The position numbers and the translations under genes are program-made. A stretch of DNA of 64,000 nucleotides from Zoogloea sp. Its GTDB lineage: Bacteria > Pseudomonadota > Gammaproteobacteria > Burkholderiales > Rhodocyclaceae. The DNA lies in contig JADJBR010000004.1 in NCBI GenBank assembly GCA_016703645.1, forward strand, positions 505,501-569,500, read 5' to 3'. Below the pieces are notes generated by a model. The model worked only from the letters and a program-made list of their open reading frames with translations, ran no database searches and was not told the origin of the DNA. The number at the start of each line of letters is the position of its first letter. Position 1 is the first letter of the stretch. This document shows positions 18,820 to 30,894 of the stretch, piece after piece.

Positions 18820-20189
18820 ATGAGTGAGAAACGCAGGACATTGCTGATCGTTGAGGACGATCCCGCGCTGCAGAAGCAGATGCGCTGGGCCTTCGACCAG
18901 TATGAAACAGTGGTTGCGAACAATCGGGAAGAGGCCATCGCCCAATTGCGAAGGCACGAGCCTGCCGTGGTCACGATGGATCTCGGACTTCCGCCGTTTC
19001 CCGATGATGTGACCGAGGGCTTCCGCCTTCTCGGCGAGATCCTGGCATTGGCGCCAGACACCAAGGTCGTCGTCCTGACCGGGCAGCACGATAGGGAAAA
19101 CGCCGTTCGCGCAGTGGGGATGGGGGCATACGATTTCTTTGCCAAGCCCTTCGAGCCTGAGCTGCTGTCCTTGACCCTCGACCGTGCGCTGCGTCTCTAC
19201 GATCTGCAACAAGACAACCGCCGCCTGAAGGTCCAGCAGGGCAGTGCCCTGTCTGGCGTGATCACGCGGGATAGCGGGATGCTCAAGTTGTGTCGGCTGA
19301 TCGAGCGTGTGGCTTCTGCAAACGTGACGGTGATGCTTCTCGGAGAGAGCGGGACCGGGAAAGAGGTGCTGGCGCGGGGGCTGCACGAACTGTCGCCTCG
19401 CCGTAACGAGCGCTTTGTGGCGATCAACTGTGCGGCCATTCCCGAGAATCTTCTTGAGAGCGAGTTGTTCGGCTATGAGAAGGGGGCCTTCACGGGGGCC
19501 GTCAAGCAAACGCTGGGCAAGATCGAGGTAGCGAACAAGGGCACGCTGTTTCTTGATGAAATCGGTGATCTGCCGATGCCCCTGCAGGCAAAACTGCTGC
19601 GCTTCCTTCAGGAGCGGGTGATCGAACGTATCGGCGGGCGGAAGAAATTCCCGTCGATGTCCGCATCGTCTGTGCCACTCACCAGGATGTGAAGGGGCTT
19701 ATCCAGGCCGGGCGATTCCGCGAGGATCTCTACTATCGGCTAGCCGAGATCGTGGTGGATATTCCTGCATTGCGTGATCGCGACGGCGATGCCGTGCTGC
19801 TCGCCCATGCCTTCGTGCAGCGCTTTGCCAATGACCACGGGCGTGGCTCCATGTCGCTCACCGATGATGCGGTGCAGAGTATCGAGATGCATCGCTGGCC
19901 CGGTAACATCCGGGAGTTGGAGAACGCCATCAAACGTGCAGTGATCATGGCCGATGGGAACTGCATCACCGCCAATGACATCGGCCTGAATCAGGATGAC
20001 AGCGATGAGGGATTGCAGGCCCTCAATCTCCGTGAGGTGCGCGAGGAGGCTGAGCGGCGTGCCGTCGTCCGCGTCATGGCCCGCGTGAATGGCAATGTGG
20101 CGCGTGCAGCCGAGGTGCTCGGTATCAGCCGTCCCACTCTCTATGATTTGATGAACCGTTTCGGACTCAAGAAAGAAATCTCAACGTGA
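18820..20189 (+). pseudogene. prsR: PEP-CTERM-box sigma-54 response regulator PrsR, frameshifted
   Basis: Two frames, 18820-19692 and the following frame to 20189, together encode a complete NtrC-type regulator of about 456 residues: receiver with Asp54 (TMDLGLPPFP), AAA+ domain with GESGTGKE and GAFTGAVKQ, and a Fis-type helix-turn-helix (NVARAAEVLGISRPTLYDLM). The shift occurs at 19641-19648: the bases GGAAGAAATT read as GRKKF, whereas one more G (GGAAGGAAATT) would continue as GRKEIPVDVRIVCATHQD, the expected family sequence. As given, the protein would lack the end of the AAA+ domain and the DNA-binding domain. No slippery site is visible, so it is either inactivated or a sequence error. 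Confidence 0.85.
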
Positions 20190-20206
20190 TTCAAGGATCC
20201 ATGCCG

Positions 20207-22990
20207 ATGCGTTCCCAGACCAAACAAAACCGGGTGCGGAACACCGCCGTCAGCGCCCTCTGTGCACTTCTGCTCGCGGCCTGCGGAGACAGTCCGGAGT
20301 CCATGCTTGCATCGGCCAAGGAGTACATGGCCAAGAATGATCGCAACGCGGCTTCGATCCAGTTGAAGAATGCGCTTCAGAAGAATCCGACTTTTGCCGA
20401 GGCGCGTTTCCTGCTGGGCAAGGTGAATTTCGATCAGGGCGACTATGCCGGCGCCGAGAAGGAGCTTTCCCGCGCCCTTGACATGGGCTTTTCACCGGAT
20501 CAGGTTGTTCCGCTGCTTGCCCAGGCCATGCTTGCCAGTGGTCAGGGGCAGCGCATCATTACCGAATTGGGCAGCAAGGAGCTGAGCCAGCCTGACGCAA
20601 AGGCTTCGCTGATGACATCCAAGGGTTTTGCCTTGCTTCAGCAGGGCAAGCGCATTCCCGCCCAGGAGGAATTCACTGCGGCGATCAAGGCTTCGCCCGG
20701 CTTTCCGCTGGCACGAGTCGGGCTTGCCCGCATGCGTGCCCTTGAGCGGGATCTTGATGGTGCGATGGTAGATGTGGATGCGGTGTTGAAGGACTCGCCG
20801 AAGTTGGCTGAGGCCCATAGCCTGCGCGGAGATCTGCTGCTGGCCAAGAACAGGACCGATGAAGCCATTGCAGCCTATGAGGCGGTGATTGAGGCGAAAC
20901 CCACCGAGATTTCCGCCCACCAGAGCGTGATCTCGCTACTGATCCGTGCCAACAAGCTTGAGGCTGCCCAGGCCAAGGTTGGCGCCTTGCGGAAGGCTGT
21001 GGGAAATCACCCGCTGGCGATCTACATCCAGGCATTTCTTGACGTGAAGAACGGCAAGAACAAGGAGGCCTATGAGGGTATCCAGCAGGTGCTGCGTGCT
21101 GCCCCCGAGTATGTTCCCGCGCTGCTTCTGGCCGCGACGCTGCAATTGCAGCGAAATGATTATTCCCAGGCACAGGAAAACCTGACCAAGGTGCTCGACA
21201 AGATGCCGGGCCATCTGTATGCGCGGCGTCTGCTGGTTTCCGCTTACCTGGGGATGCGTGAGCCGGGCAAGGCCCTTGAGTTGCTCCAGCCGCTGACCAA
21301 GGACCATGCCGAAGACGTCGCGGTGCTCAATCTTGCCGGGCAGGTGTACGCCATGAATGGTGACTTCACCCGCTCCGAAGAATACTTTGCGCGCGCGGCC
21401 AAGGCCGATCCCAATAACGCCCAGTACCGGACTCGCCTCGGTGTGTCGCGACTCGCCGGCGGCGAAACGGAGCGCGCCTTCCAGGATCTTGAGGCGGCCT
21501 CCGCACTGGATTCCGAGAACATCCAGGCCGACGTGACCCTGATCATGGCGCACCTGCGGCGCAATGAGACCGCCAAGGCCATGGCTGCGGTTCAGACCCT
21601 CGAAAAGAAGAAGCCCAACGACCCCGTCACCCACAACATGAAGGGTGGGGTGCTGCTTGTACTCAAGGACAACGCCGGTGCGCGCAAGGCCTTTGAGAGG
21701 GCGCTGGAGCTGAAACCGGACTTCCTGCCGGCGCTGAGCAATCTGGCCCGTCTTGATATCCAGGACAAGCAACTCGATGTGGCCCGCAAACGCTACGAAG
21801 GCTTCCTGTCCAAGAATCCAAGCCATGCCCAAGCCTATCTGCAGTATGCCGAGTTCATGGCGATGACGGGAGCTCAGGCCAAGGATGTGCAGACGGTGCT
21901 CGAGAAGGGCTTGGCGGCCAGTCCCACTTCGCTGCCGGTACGTCTGGCCCTGGTGCGCTTGCTTGTCCAGTCCGGTGATGCGAAGCGTGCCCTGAGTCTT
22001 TCCCAGGAGGCTGCCGCGACGGCTCCGGATGAACCTGCGGTGCTTGATCTTCTCGGTCGCTCCCAGGTGGCTGCGGGTGAAATGCAGCAGGCTCTTGCGA
22101 CCTACGGCAAGCTTGCCGCCCGTGTTCCTTCGTCGCCCGTTCCGCTCGTCGCCATGGCTGATCTGATGATGAGCTCGAAGGACACCGCCGGGGCGGAGCA
22201 GAACCTGCGCAAGGCGCTGGCGATCAAGCCGGACTCGCTGGAGGCCCAGCAGCGTCTGGTCGCCGTTCTTCTGAACGACAAGCGGGGTGATGCCGCAATT
22301 GCGATTTCGAAGGACGTCCAACGCCAGCGCAAGGACTTGGCCATTGGTTACGTTCTCGAAGCAGAGAGCCTGCTCGCGATCGGCAAACGCGTAGAGGCGG
22401 TCAAGCTTTATGAGGAAGCCTACAAGCGTGAGAAGAGCCCTGCTTCGATCATTCGCCTGCACAACGCCCATCTCGTGGCCAGCCAGTCTTCGGAAGCCGC
22501 GAAGCTGGCGGCTGACTGGATCAAGGCGAATCCCAAGGATCTCACGGTCCGGACCTATCTTGCAGAGCGTAGTCTTGCTGAACAGAAGTACGATCAGGCC
22601 GTTAATCAATACCGTCAGATGCAGGAGATCGCGCCGAAGAATCCGATGGTGTTGAACAACCTCGCATGGGCGCTGGGCAAGCTCAATGACAAGAGCGCTG
22701 TGCAGATTGCCCAGGAGGCGGTGGCTTTGGCGCCAAACAGCCCCGTGGTACTCGATACCCTCGGCATGCTGCAGTTTGAAAACGGCGAGAAGGCCAAGGG
22801 CCTCGAGAATCTTCGCAAGGCGGTTAGCCTGGGTCCCAAGTTGCCCCAACTCCGTCTGAGCTTGGCCAAGGCGCTCGCGGCGAATGGCGACAAGGATGGA
22901 GCACGCAAGGAACTGGAGGAGGCTCTGAAAAATGCTCCGGAGAAAGCGCCGATCCGCAACGAAATCGACAAGCTCCGCGCCACACTTTGA
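20207..22990 (+). CDS. prsT: PEP-CTERM system TPR-repeat lipoprotein PrsT
   Basis: A lipoprotein of about 927 residues with a signal peptide ending in the lipobox LLAAC (lipidated Cys near residue 26) followed almost entirely by tetratricopeptide repeats, about 20 units of the ALELKPDFLPALSNLARL type. The family knowledge is that PrsT accompanies PrsK and PrsR at exosortase-linked EPS loci and is thought to act in the periplasm in polymer or protein export; its exact role is not established. AAGGA at 193-197 of this kilobase (20193-20197) suits ATG 20207; ATG 20201 and GTG 20186 are alternatives. The gene is intact despite the broken prsR upstream. Confidence 0.88.
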   Translation: MRSQTKQNRVRNTAVSALCALLLAACGDSPESMLASAKEYMAKNDRNAASIQLKNALQKNPTFAEARFLLGKVNFDQGDYAGAEKELSRALDMGFSPDQVVPLLAQAMLASGQGQRIITELGSKELSQPDAKASLMTSKGFALLQQGKRIPAQEEFTAAIKASPGFPLARVGLARMRALERDLDGAMVDVDAVLKDSPKLAEAHSLRGDLLLAKNRTDEAIAAYEAVIEAKPTEISAHQSVISLLIRANKLEAAQAKVGALRKAVGNHPLAIYIQAFLDVKNGKNKEAYEGIQQVLRAAPEYVPALLLAATLQLQRNDYSQAQENLTKVLDKMPGHLYARRLLVSAYLGMREPGKALELLQPLTKDHAEDVAVLNLAGQVYAMNGDFTRSEEYFARAAKADPNNAQYRTRLGVSRLAGGETERAFQDLEAASALDSENIQADVTLIMAHLRRNETAKAMAAVQTLEKKKPNDPVTHNMKGGVLLVLKDNAGARKAFERALELKPDFLPALSNLARLDIQDKQLDVARKRYEGFLSKNPSHAQAYLQYAEFMAMTGAQAKDVQTVLEKGLAASPTSLPVRLALVRLLVQSGDAKRALSLSQEAAATAPDEPAVLDLLGRSQVAAGEMQQALATYGKLAARVPSSPVPLVAMADLMMSSKDTAGAEQNLRKALAIKPDSLEAQQRLVAVLLNDKRGDAAIAISKDVQRQRKDLAIGYVLEAESLLAIGKRVEAVKLYEEAYKREKSPASIIRLHNAHLVASQSSEAAKLAADWIKANPKDLTVRTYLAERSLAEQKYDQAVNQYRQMQEIAPKNPMVLNNLAWALGKLNDKSAVQIAQEAVALAPNSPVVLDTLGMLQFENGEKAKGLENLRKAVSLGPKLPQLRLSLAKALAANGDKDGARKELEEALKNAPEKAPIRNEIDKLRATL

Positions 22991-23032
22991 CTTTACGCAT
23001 TTCCAACTTGGACTCTTTTCAGGATTGATCCC

Positions 23033-24313
23033 ATGAGTACCATTGCAGTTATCGGCCTTGGCTACGTTGGCCTGCCCCTCGCTGTCGAATTCGGCAAGAA
23101 GATGAAGACCGTCGGTTTCGACCTGTCGGCCGAAAAGGTTGCTGCTTACGGCCGTTTCGTCGACCCGACCGGCGAAGTGAGCACCGAAGACCTGAAGGCT
23201 GCAACGCAGCTAACCTGCAGCACTGATCCGACGATCATCGGCGAAGCCGATTTCATCATCGTCGCAGTGCCGACCCCGGTGGATGACGCCCACCAGCCGG
23301 ATTTCACCCCCCTGGTGAAGTCCTCTGAAAGCGTCGGCAAGCACATGAAGCGCGGCGCCATCGTGGTGTACGAATCCACCGTGTATCCCGGTGCAACCGA
23401 AGAGGTGTGCATCCCGATCCTCGAGAAGTTCTCCGGCATGAAGTGGAAGCAGGACTTCAACGTGGGCTACTCCCCCGAGCGGATCAACCCGGGCGACAAG
23501 GAGCGCACCGTCACCAAGATCATGAAGGTGGTCTCCGGCGACACCCCCGAGACCCTCAAGACGGTCGAAGAGGTGTACGGTGCGGTGATCACCGCAGGGG
23601 TATATCCGGCCAGCTCCATCAAGGTGGCCGAGGCTGCCAAGGTGATCGAGAACACCCAGCGCGATCTCAACATCGCCCTGATGAACGAACTGTCGGTGAT
23701 CTTCCACAAGATCGGTATCGACACCCTGGAAGTGCTCAAGGCGGCCGGCACCAAGTGGAACTTCCTGCCCTTCCGTCCGGGTCTGGTCGGCGGTCACTGT
23801 ATCGGCGTCGACCCCTACTACCTGACCCACAAGGCCGACATGTTGGGCTACCACCCACAGGTCATCCTGGCTGGCCGCCGCATCAACGACAGCATGGGCA
23901 AGTATGTGGCCGAGCAGACCGTCAAGGAGATGATCAGCGCCGGTCACAATATCAAGGGCGCGGACGTGATCGTCCTCGGTCTCACCTTCAAGGAGAACTG
24001 CCCTGACCTGCGTAACAGCAAGGTCATCGACGTGATCCGCGAACTGCAGAGTTTCGGTTGCAACGTGTTGGTGCATGACCCGGTCGCCGAGTCTGCCGAA
24101 GCCGAGCACGAGTACGGCGTGAGCCTGACGGCCTGGAACGATCTGCCCCGTGCCTCCGCCATTGTGGCTGCGGTGGCTCACCACGAATATGCCGAGCTGG
24201 GCGTGGCGCAGTTGTGCGAGAAGCTGGTGCCCGATGGCGTGTTCACCGATGTGAAGAGCTTCTATGACCCGGCTGCACTCGAAGCCGCCGGTGCAAAGGT
24301 GTGGCGACTTTGA
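23033..24313 (+). CDS. Nucleotide-sugar dehydrogenase (TviB/WbpO type)
   Basis: A 426-residue enzyme of the UDP-glucose/UDP-N-acetylhexosamine dehydrogenase family. It has the Rossmann start VIGLGYVGLPLAVEFG, the central KVIENTQRDLNIALMNEL segment, the catalytic Cys256 in GGHCIGVDPYYL and the C-terminal GLTFKENCPDLRNSKV. These features fit the Vi-antigen TviB/WbpO group, which oxidises UDP-GlcNAc or UDP-GalNAc to the uronic acid for acidic exopolysaccharide. It lies 42 bases after prsT, so it likely belongs to the same EPS unit. Codon choice is more C-ending than in its neighbours, suggesting strong expression. Confidence 0.9.
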   Translation: MSTIAVIGLGYVGLPLAVEFGKKMKTVGFDLSAEKVAAYGRFVDPTGEVSTEDLKAATQLTCSTDPTIIGEADFIIVAVPTPVDDAHQPDFTPLVKSSESVGKHMKRGAIVVYESTVYPGATEEVCIPILEKFSGMKWKQDFNVGYSPERINPGDKERTVTKIMKVVSGDTPETLKTVEEVYGAVITAGVYPASSIKVAEAAKVIENTQRDLNIALMNELSVIFHKIGIDTLEVLKAAGTKWNFLPFRPGLVGGHCIGVDPYYLTHKADMLGYHPQVILAGRRINDSMGKYVAEQTVKEMISAGHNIKGADVIVLGLTFKENCPDLRNSKVIDVIRELQSFGCNVLVHDPVAESAEAEHEYGVSLTAWNDLPRASAIVAAVAHHEYAELGVAQLCEKLVPDGVFTDVKSFYDPAALEAAGAKVWRL

Positions 24314-25245
24314 TTTCCGGGCTCCGGGCTCTCGTGTTCCTGCCTGCCCGGAGAGTCGGGCCGGTTCTTCTGGCAGGGTTTGCCCTGGCAGCGGGATCGG
24401 CCGGCGCCGTCGCACCAAATACCCTACCGGGCGACCTCCAAGGGCTCGTCGAGCAGGCCGTCGCCTTCGAGCACGGCGAGGGGGTTCCCCGCGATCCTTC
24501 CCGGGCTGCTGACCTCTATTGTGAGGCGGCGCGCGCAGGCAGTGCGGAGGCGATGTACAGCCTTGGGTGGATGTATGCCAACGGCCGCGGTGTCGCGCGC
24601 GACGATGCTTACGCAGCGACGCTTTTCGAGATGGCCCTGGCCAAGGGGCATGTCGGCGCAGAGAAGGCGCGCAGTGCGGTGGGCGAGTACTCCGGAGTGG
24701 TGCCGGACTGCCTGCTACCCCGTGCGGCAGACCGTGGTTTTGCGGCAAGGGATAGCTGGGACACGCGGAAGGACCTTGCCTCTCTTGCGGGGCATGAGAA
24801 GAAGGTCGTGGAGATGATCACGACCCTGGCGCCCCGATTTTCGATTGAGCCCAGGTTGGCACTCGCGATTGCAACCACTGAGTCCAACTTTGATCCCGGC
24901 GCCACCTCGCCCAAGAATGCCATGGGTGTCATGCAGCTGATTCCCGAGACGGCCAGTCGGTTCAACGTCAAGGATAGCTACGATCCGGTCCAGAACATCA
25001 AGGGTGGTCTGGCCTACCTGCGCTGGCTGCTTGCCTATTATCAGGGCAACGTTGCGCTGGCGGTCGCGGGTTACAACGCAGGTGAAGGCGCTGTGGATCG
25101 CTATCGCGGGGTTCCCCCCTACAAGGAAACGCAGAACTACGTGCGGCGGATCCTTGCTTTCTTCCAGCGCCACGATCACCCCTTCGATGCCCGCGTGGTG
25201 GCGGCCTCACCCGCCCTGCAGGCGCTCAAGGCAGCGGGGCAGTGA
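24301..25245 (+). CDS. Periplasmic lytic transglycosylase with Sel1-like repeats
   Basis: A 314-residue exported protein with an N-terminal signal peptide (LLAGFALAAGSAGAVA), a Sel1/TPR-like repeat (about 60-115: AMYSLGWMYANGRGVARDD) and an SLT domain (about 165-290) with the catalytic Glu194 in IATTESNFDP, the GVMQLIPETA motif and AGYNAGEGAV. It should cleave peptidoglycan glycan strands to 1,6-anhydro ends. The GTG start overlaps the end of the dehydrogenase gene by 13 bases; TTG 24310 is an alternative. Its place in the EPS block suggests it opens the wall for a transenvelope polymer or pilus machine, which is inferred. Confidence 0.88.
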   Translation: MATLISGLRALVFLPARRVGPVLLAGFALAAGSAGAVAPNTLPGDLQGLVEQAVAFEHGEGVPRDPSRAADLYCEAARAGSAEAMYSLGWMYANGRGVARDDAYAATLFEMALAKGHVGAEKARSAVGEYSGVVPDCLLPRAADRGFAARDSWDTRKDLASLAGHEKKVVEMITTLAPRFSIEPRLALAIATTESNFDPGATSPKNAMGVMQLIPETASRFNVKDSYDPVQNIKGGLAYLRWLLAYYQGNVALAVAGYNAGEGAVDRYRGVPPYKETQNYVRRILAFFQRHDHPFDARVVAASPALQALKAAGQ

Positions 25246-26024
25246 CCGCCGCGGTTGGGGCGAAAGGTGTTGGTTTTCGGGTTCTTGGGGTCTGTCTTGC
25301 ATGGTTTCTTCCGGTATCGGCAATGGCCGACTTCCCGGACACGGTCGCGCAGGTCAAGCGGTCCGTCGTTGCCGTGGGCACCTTCATGCCTTCCCGAAAC
25401 CCCCAGTTCCGCTTTCTGGGCACCGGATTTGTCGTGGGCGACGGCAAGCAGGTGGCGACCAACGCCCATGTGATCGCGGCTGCGCCGGACAGCCGCAGTT
25501 CGGACGAGCGTCTAGTCGTTGCCCAGCAGTCAAGTTCGGGCAGGGCGAGCGTGCGTCCGGTGGAACGCGATGAGCGTGACCCGGATCATGATCTGGCCGT
25601 GCTGTGGATTGGTGGCGCGCCGATGACACCCTTGCGGCTGGGGGATTCCGAAACGGCACGTGACGGACAGGATGTGGCCCTGACGGGCTTTCCGCTGGGC
25701 GCGAGCATGGGCATCGTGCCGGTGACTCATCGGGGCATCATTGCCGCCATCACGCCGGTGGGGCAACCCCTGCCGTCGGCCAGCCAGCTTGATTCCAGCG
25801 TGGTGCGGCGCCTGTCGGTGGGGCGCTACCCGGTGTTCCAGCTAGACATCGTGTCCTATCCGGGCAACAGCGGCAGTCCACTGTATGACGTGAACAGCGG
25901 CGAGGTGCTCGGCGTCCTCAACATGGTCTTCATCAAGGGGATGAAGGAGAACGCCATCTCCAGCCCCTCCGGCATTTCCTACGCCATTCCCGTTTCCCAC
26001 CTGAAAGCACTGCTGGCCCGTTGA
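25242..26024 (+). CDS. Exported trypsin-like serine protease
   Basis: A 260-residue protein with a signal peptide (VCLAWFLPVSAMA) and a chymotrypsin-fold protease domain carrying the full triad: His76 in ATNAHVI, Asp117 in DHDLAVL and Ser210 in PGNSGSPLYD. There is no PDZ domain, unlike DegP. The start GTG overlaps the stop of the transglycosylase (GTGA), so the two are translationally coupled. The substrate is unknown; with the transglycosylase it may take part in envelope or surface-polymer processing. Confidence 0.85.
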   Translation: MTAAVGAKGVGFRVLGVCLAWFLPVSAMADFPDTVAQVKRSVVAVGTFMPSRNPQFRFLGTGFVVGDGKQVATNAHVIAAAPDSRSSDERLVVAQQSSSGRASVRPVERDERDPDHDLAVLWIGGAPMTPLRLGDSETARDGQDVALTGFPLGASMGIVPVTHRGIIAAITPVGQPLPSASQLDSSVVRRLSVGRYPVFQLDIVSYPGNSGSPLYDVNSGEVLGVLNMVFIKGMKENAISSPSGISYAIPVSHLKALLAR

Positions 26025-26033
26025 GGTGCCGAT

Positions 26034-26062
26034 GCGGGCCTTCCCCAAGGGGAGAGGCCCGC
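26034..26062. terminator. Bidirectional hairpin between protease gene and gcvP
   Basis: GCGGGCCT (26034-26041) and AGGCCCGC (26055-26062) pair over 8 bp, with a nested CCCC-AA-GGGG inside the loop. It lies in the 53-bp gap between two convergent genes. There is no clear T-run, so it may be only a shared 3'-end structure. Confidence 0.6.
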
Positions 26063-26077
26063 CTGGCAGTGTCGGCG

Positions 26078-28969
<2,892 letters not shown>

Positions 28970-29047
28970 GGGAGAACTCGGTTGGGTGACAGTGACGGCA
29001 GGGTGGGGCGCGCCGGCCTGGCACGCCCGCGGTCAGGCAATCGGGGT

Positions 29048-29425
29048 TCAGCCGATGGTGGCTTCGTAGCCGGCCGCATCCAGCAGGCCTTCCACGTCGG
29101 CGGGGTTGGCCGGTTTGATCTTGAACAGCCAGGCGGCGTAAGCGTCGGTATTGACCGACTCGGGGGCGTCGATGGCGGCCTGATTGGCTTCCAGGATCTC
29201 GCCGGCCACCGGTGCATAGATGTCGGAGGCAGCCTTCACGGATTCGATCACGGCGATGGCTTCTTCCTTGGCCACGCTGCGGCCGGCCTCCGGCAGCTCG
29301 AGGAAGACCACGTCGCCAAGGGCTTCCTGGGCGTGGTCGGTGATGCCGATGGTGAGGGTGCCGTCAGCCTCGACGCGAACCCATTCGTGGGAGGCGGTGT
29401 AACGCAGATCGTTGGGGGTGTTCAT
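29048..29425 (-). CDS. gcvH: Glycine cleavage system H protein
   Basis: A 125-residue lipoyl carrier protein. The lipoylation site is Lys64 in [13 protein letters not shown], and the [15 protein letters not shown] segment is typical. It shuttles the methylamine group between GcvP and GcvT and the dihydrolipoyl arm to lipoamide dehydrogenase. It sits between gcvT (53-base gap) and gcvP (78-base gap), both short enough for one transcript. Confidence 0.95.
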   Translation of the reverse strand: MNTPNDLRYTASHEWVRVEADGTLTIGITDHAQEALGDVVFLELPEAGRSVAKEEAIAVIESVKAASDIYAPVAGEILEANQAAIDAPESVNTDAYAAWLFKIKPANPADVEGLLDAAGYEATIG

Positions 29426-29478
29426 GCTGTGTCCTTGTTCAAGTCGGATGAAAGGGGATGGGTTGGATTTTTGACCAG

Positions 29479-30561
29479 TCAGACCAGTGCCTTGCCGTTG
29501 CGGACGAAGGGGGCCTTGACGACGCGGGCCTTGAGACGCTTGCCGCGGATGTCCACTTCGACCGCATCGCCGGCCGCGACGCCGAGAGGTAGGCGGGCCA
29601 GGGCGATGGACTTCTCGAGGGTCGGCGAAAAGCTGCCGCTGCTCGTCTCGCCTTCGCCCTGGGCGGTGAATACCTTCTGGTGCGAGCGCAGGATGCCCTT
29701 GTCTTCCAGGATCAGGCCGAGGGCCTGCTGGCGTGCGCCGTTGGCGACGAGGGCAGCCTTGCCGACAAAATCACGGTTTTCGTCCTTGAAGTCCACCGTC
29801 CAGGCCAGGCCGGCATCAAGGGGGGAGACCGTTTCGTCCATATCATTGCCGTAGAGCGCCATGCCGGCTTCCAGGCGCAGGGTGTCGCGGGCGCCGAGTC
29901 CGCAGGGCTTGACGCCGGCCGCAGTCAGCGCGGCCCAGGTGCCGGCGGCCTTGTCCGCTGGCAGCGTGAGCTCGAAGCCGTCTTCGCCGGTGTAGCCCGT
30001 GCGGGCAATGAATATGTCGCCCAAGGTGGCGGCCTGGAAAACCTTGAGTGCGGTGGATGCGGCTTCGGCGCCGGGGATGGCGGCCCAGGTCTTGGCGCGG
30101 GCGTTGGGGCCCTGAACGGCGATCATGGCCAGATCCCGCCGCACGCCGAGCGTGGCGGCCGCGCCGGTGGCGGCGAGGCGCTGCTGCATCCAGGCGACAT
30201 CCTTGTCGGCGGTGCCGGCATTGACGACGAGGCGGTACGCGGTATCGGAGAGGAAATAGACGATCAGATCGTCGATCACGCCGCCCTGCTCATTCAGCAT
30301 GCAGGCATAGAGTGCTTTGCCCGGTTCGACGAGCTTGGCCACATCGTTGGCGATCAGGCCGCGCAGGAAGGCCTTCGCGTCGGCGCCTTCCAGGTCCAGG
30401 GCCAGCATGTGGGAGACGTCGAACATGCCCGCGTCGCGGCGCACGGCGTGGTGCTCCTCGATCTGGGAACCGTAGTTCACCGGCATGTCCCAGCCGGCGA
30501 AGTCGACCATGCGGGCGCCGGCAGCGACGTGGGTGGCGTGAAGGGGGGTCTGTTGGGTCAT
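29479..30561 (-). CDS. gcvT: Glycine cleavage system aminomethyltransferase (T protein)
   Basis: A 360-residue tetrahydrofolate-dependent aminomethyltransferase. It begins [21 protein letters not shown] and has [19 protein letters not shown], the folate-binding region near [15 protein letters not shown], and a C-terminal barrel with [19 protein letters not shown]. It takes the aminomethyl group from GcvH and releases ammonia and methylene-tetrahydrofolate. ATG 30561 is chosen: the same frame stays open further upstream but only through riboswitch sequence. First gene of the operon. Confidence 0.95.
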   Translation of the reverse strand: MTQQTPLHATHVAAGARMVDFAGWDMPVNYGSQIEEHHAVRRDAGMFDVSHMLALDLEGADAKAFLRGLIANDVAKLVEPGKALYACMLNEQGGVIDDLIVYFLSDTAYRLVVNAGTADKDVAWMQQRLAATGAAATLGVRRDLAMIAVQGPNARAKTWAAIPGAEAASTALKVFQAATLGDIFIARTGYTGEDGFELTLPADKAAGTWAALTAAGVKPCGLGARDTLRLEAGMALYGNDMDETVSPLDAGLAWTVDFKDENRDFVGKAALVANGARQQALGLILEDKGILRSHQKVFTAQGEGETSSGSFSPTLEKSIALARLPLGVAAGDAVEVDIRGKRLKARVVKAPFVRNGKALV

Positions 30562-30599
30562 GGGGCTCTCCGGTGCAATCGTTACAGTGTAGAAAAGCA

Positions 30600-30636
30600 A
30601 TGGGGCCGAGGCGACGTGAAAGTCGCTTCGGCCCCA
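30600..30636 (-). terminator. Expression-platform terminator hairpin of the glycine riboswitch
   Basis: On the minus strand, a long stem of about 15 bp (GGGGCCGA(A/G)GCGAC pairing, 30601-30635) with loop TTTCAC is followed by TTGCTTTTC. It lies between the aptamers and the gcvT start, where a glycine-controlled transcription terminator is expected. Confidence 0.8.
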
Positions 30637-30637
30637 T

Positions 30638-30830
30638 CTGTCCTTTGTACCTGAGAGATTGCAGCGGTGCATGGACCGGCCTGCGTGCCCCTTCGGTGGA
30701 TGCGGCCAACGCGCGGTGGGCGGGCAGCATCGCTCTCCAGATTGTTGTTTCGTCGGCGGTCCTTTTGCCTGAGCGGTTCCGGGGGTTGCGCCTTCGGCGG
30801 CTCGCGGATGATCCACGCGAACTCTCTCCC
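30638..30830 (-). promoter_or_regulatory. Tandem glycine riboswitch (two aptamers) upstream of gcvT
   Basis: Read on the minus strand, each aptamer shows the conserved pieces of the glycine (gcvT) riboswitch: a GGAGAG start, an internal CCGAAGG-type element and a 3' CTCAGG...GGAC segment. The first (5') aptamer spans about 30830-30751 and the second about 30747-30638, ending in AGGACAG. The two lie head to tail, the usual cooperative arrangement. Known glycine riboswitches of this type turn the operon on when glycine is high. Confidence 0.88.
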
Positions 30831-30894
30831 ACACGACGGCGCGCACCTTACCATCGCAGGCGGAGCGGGACAAGGGTCTGTTACACTTGACGGG

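Noticed and set aside
19636-19652. Programmed -1 frameshifting in prsR
   Set aside because: No slippery heptamer of the X-XXY-YYZ type and no following hairpin; other PrsR proteins are single-frame as far as I know.
15256-26024. Exosortase (XrtA) or PEP-CTERM substrate genes in the EPS block
   Set aside because: No protein with an exosortase signature or a C-terminal PEP motif is encoded here; the rest of the locus must lie elsewhere.
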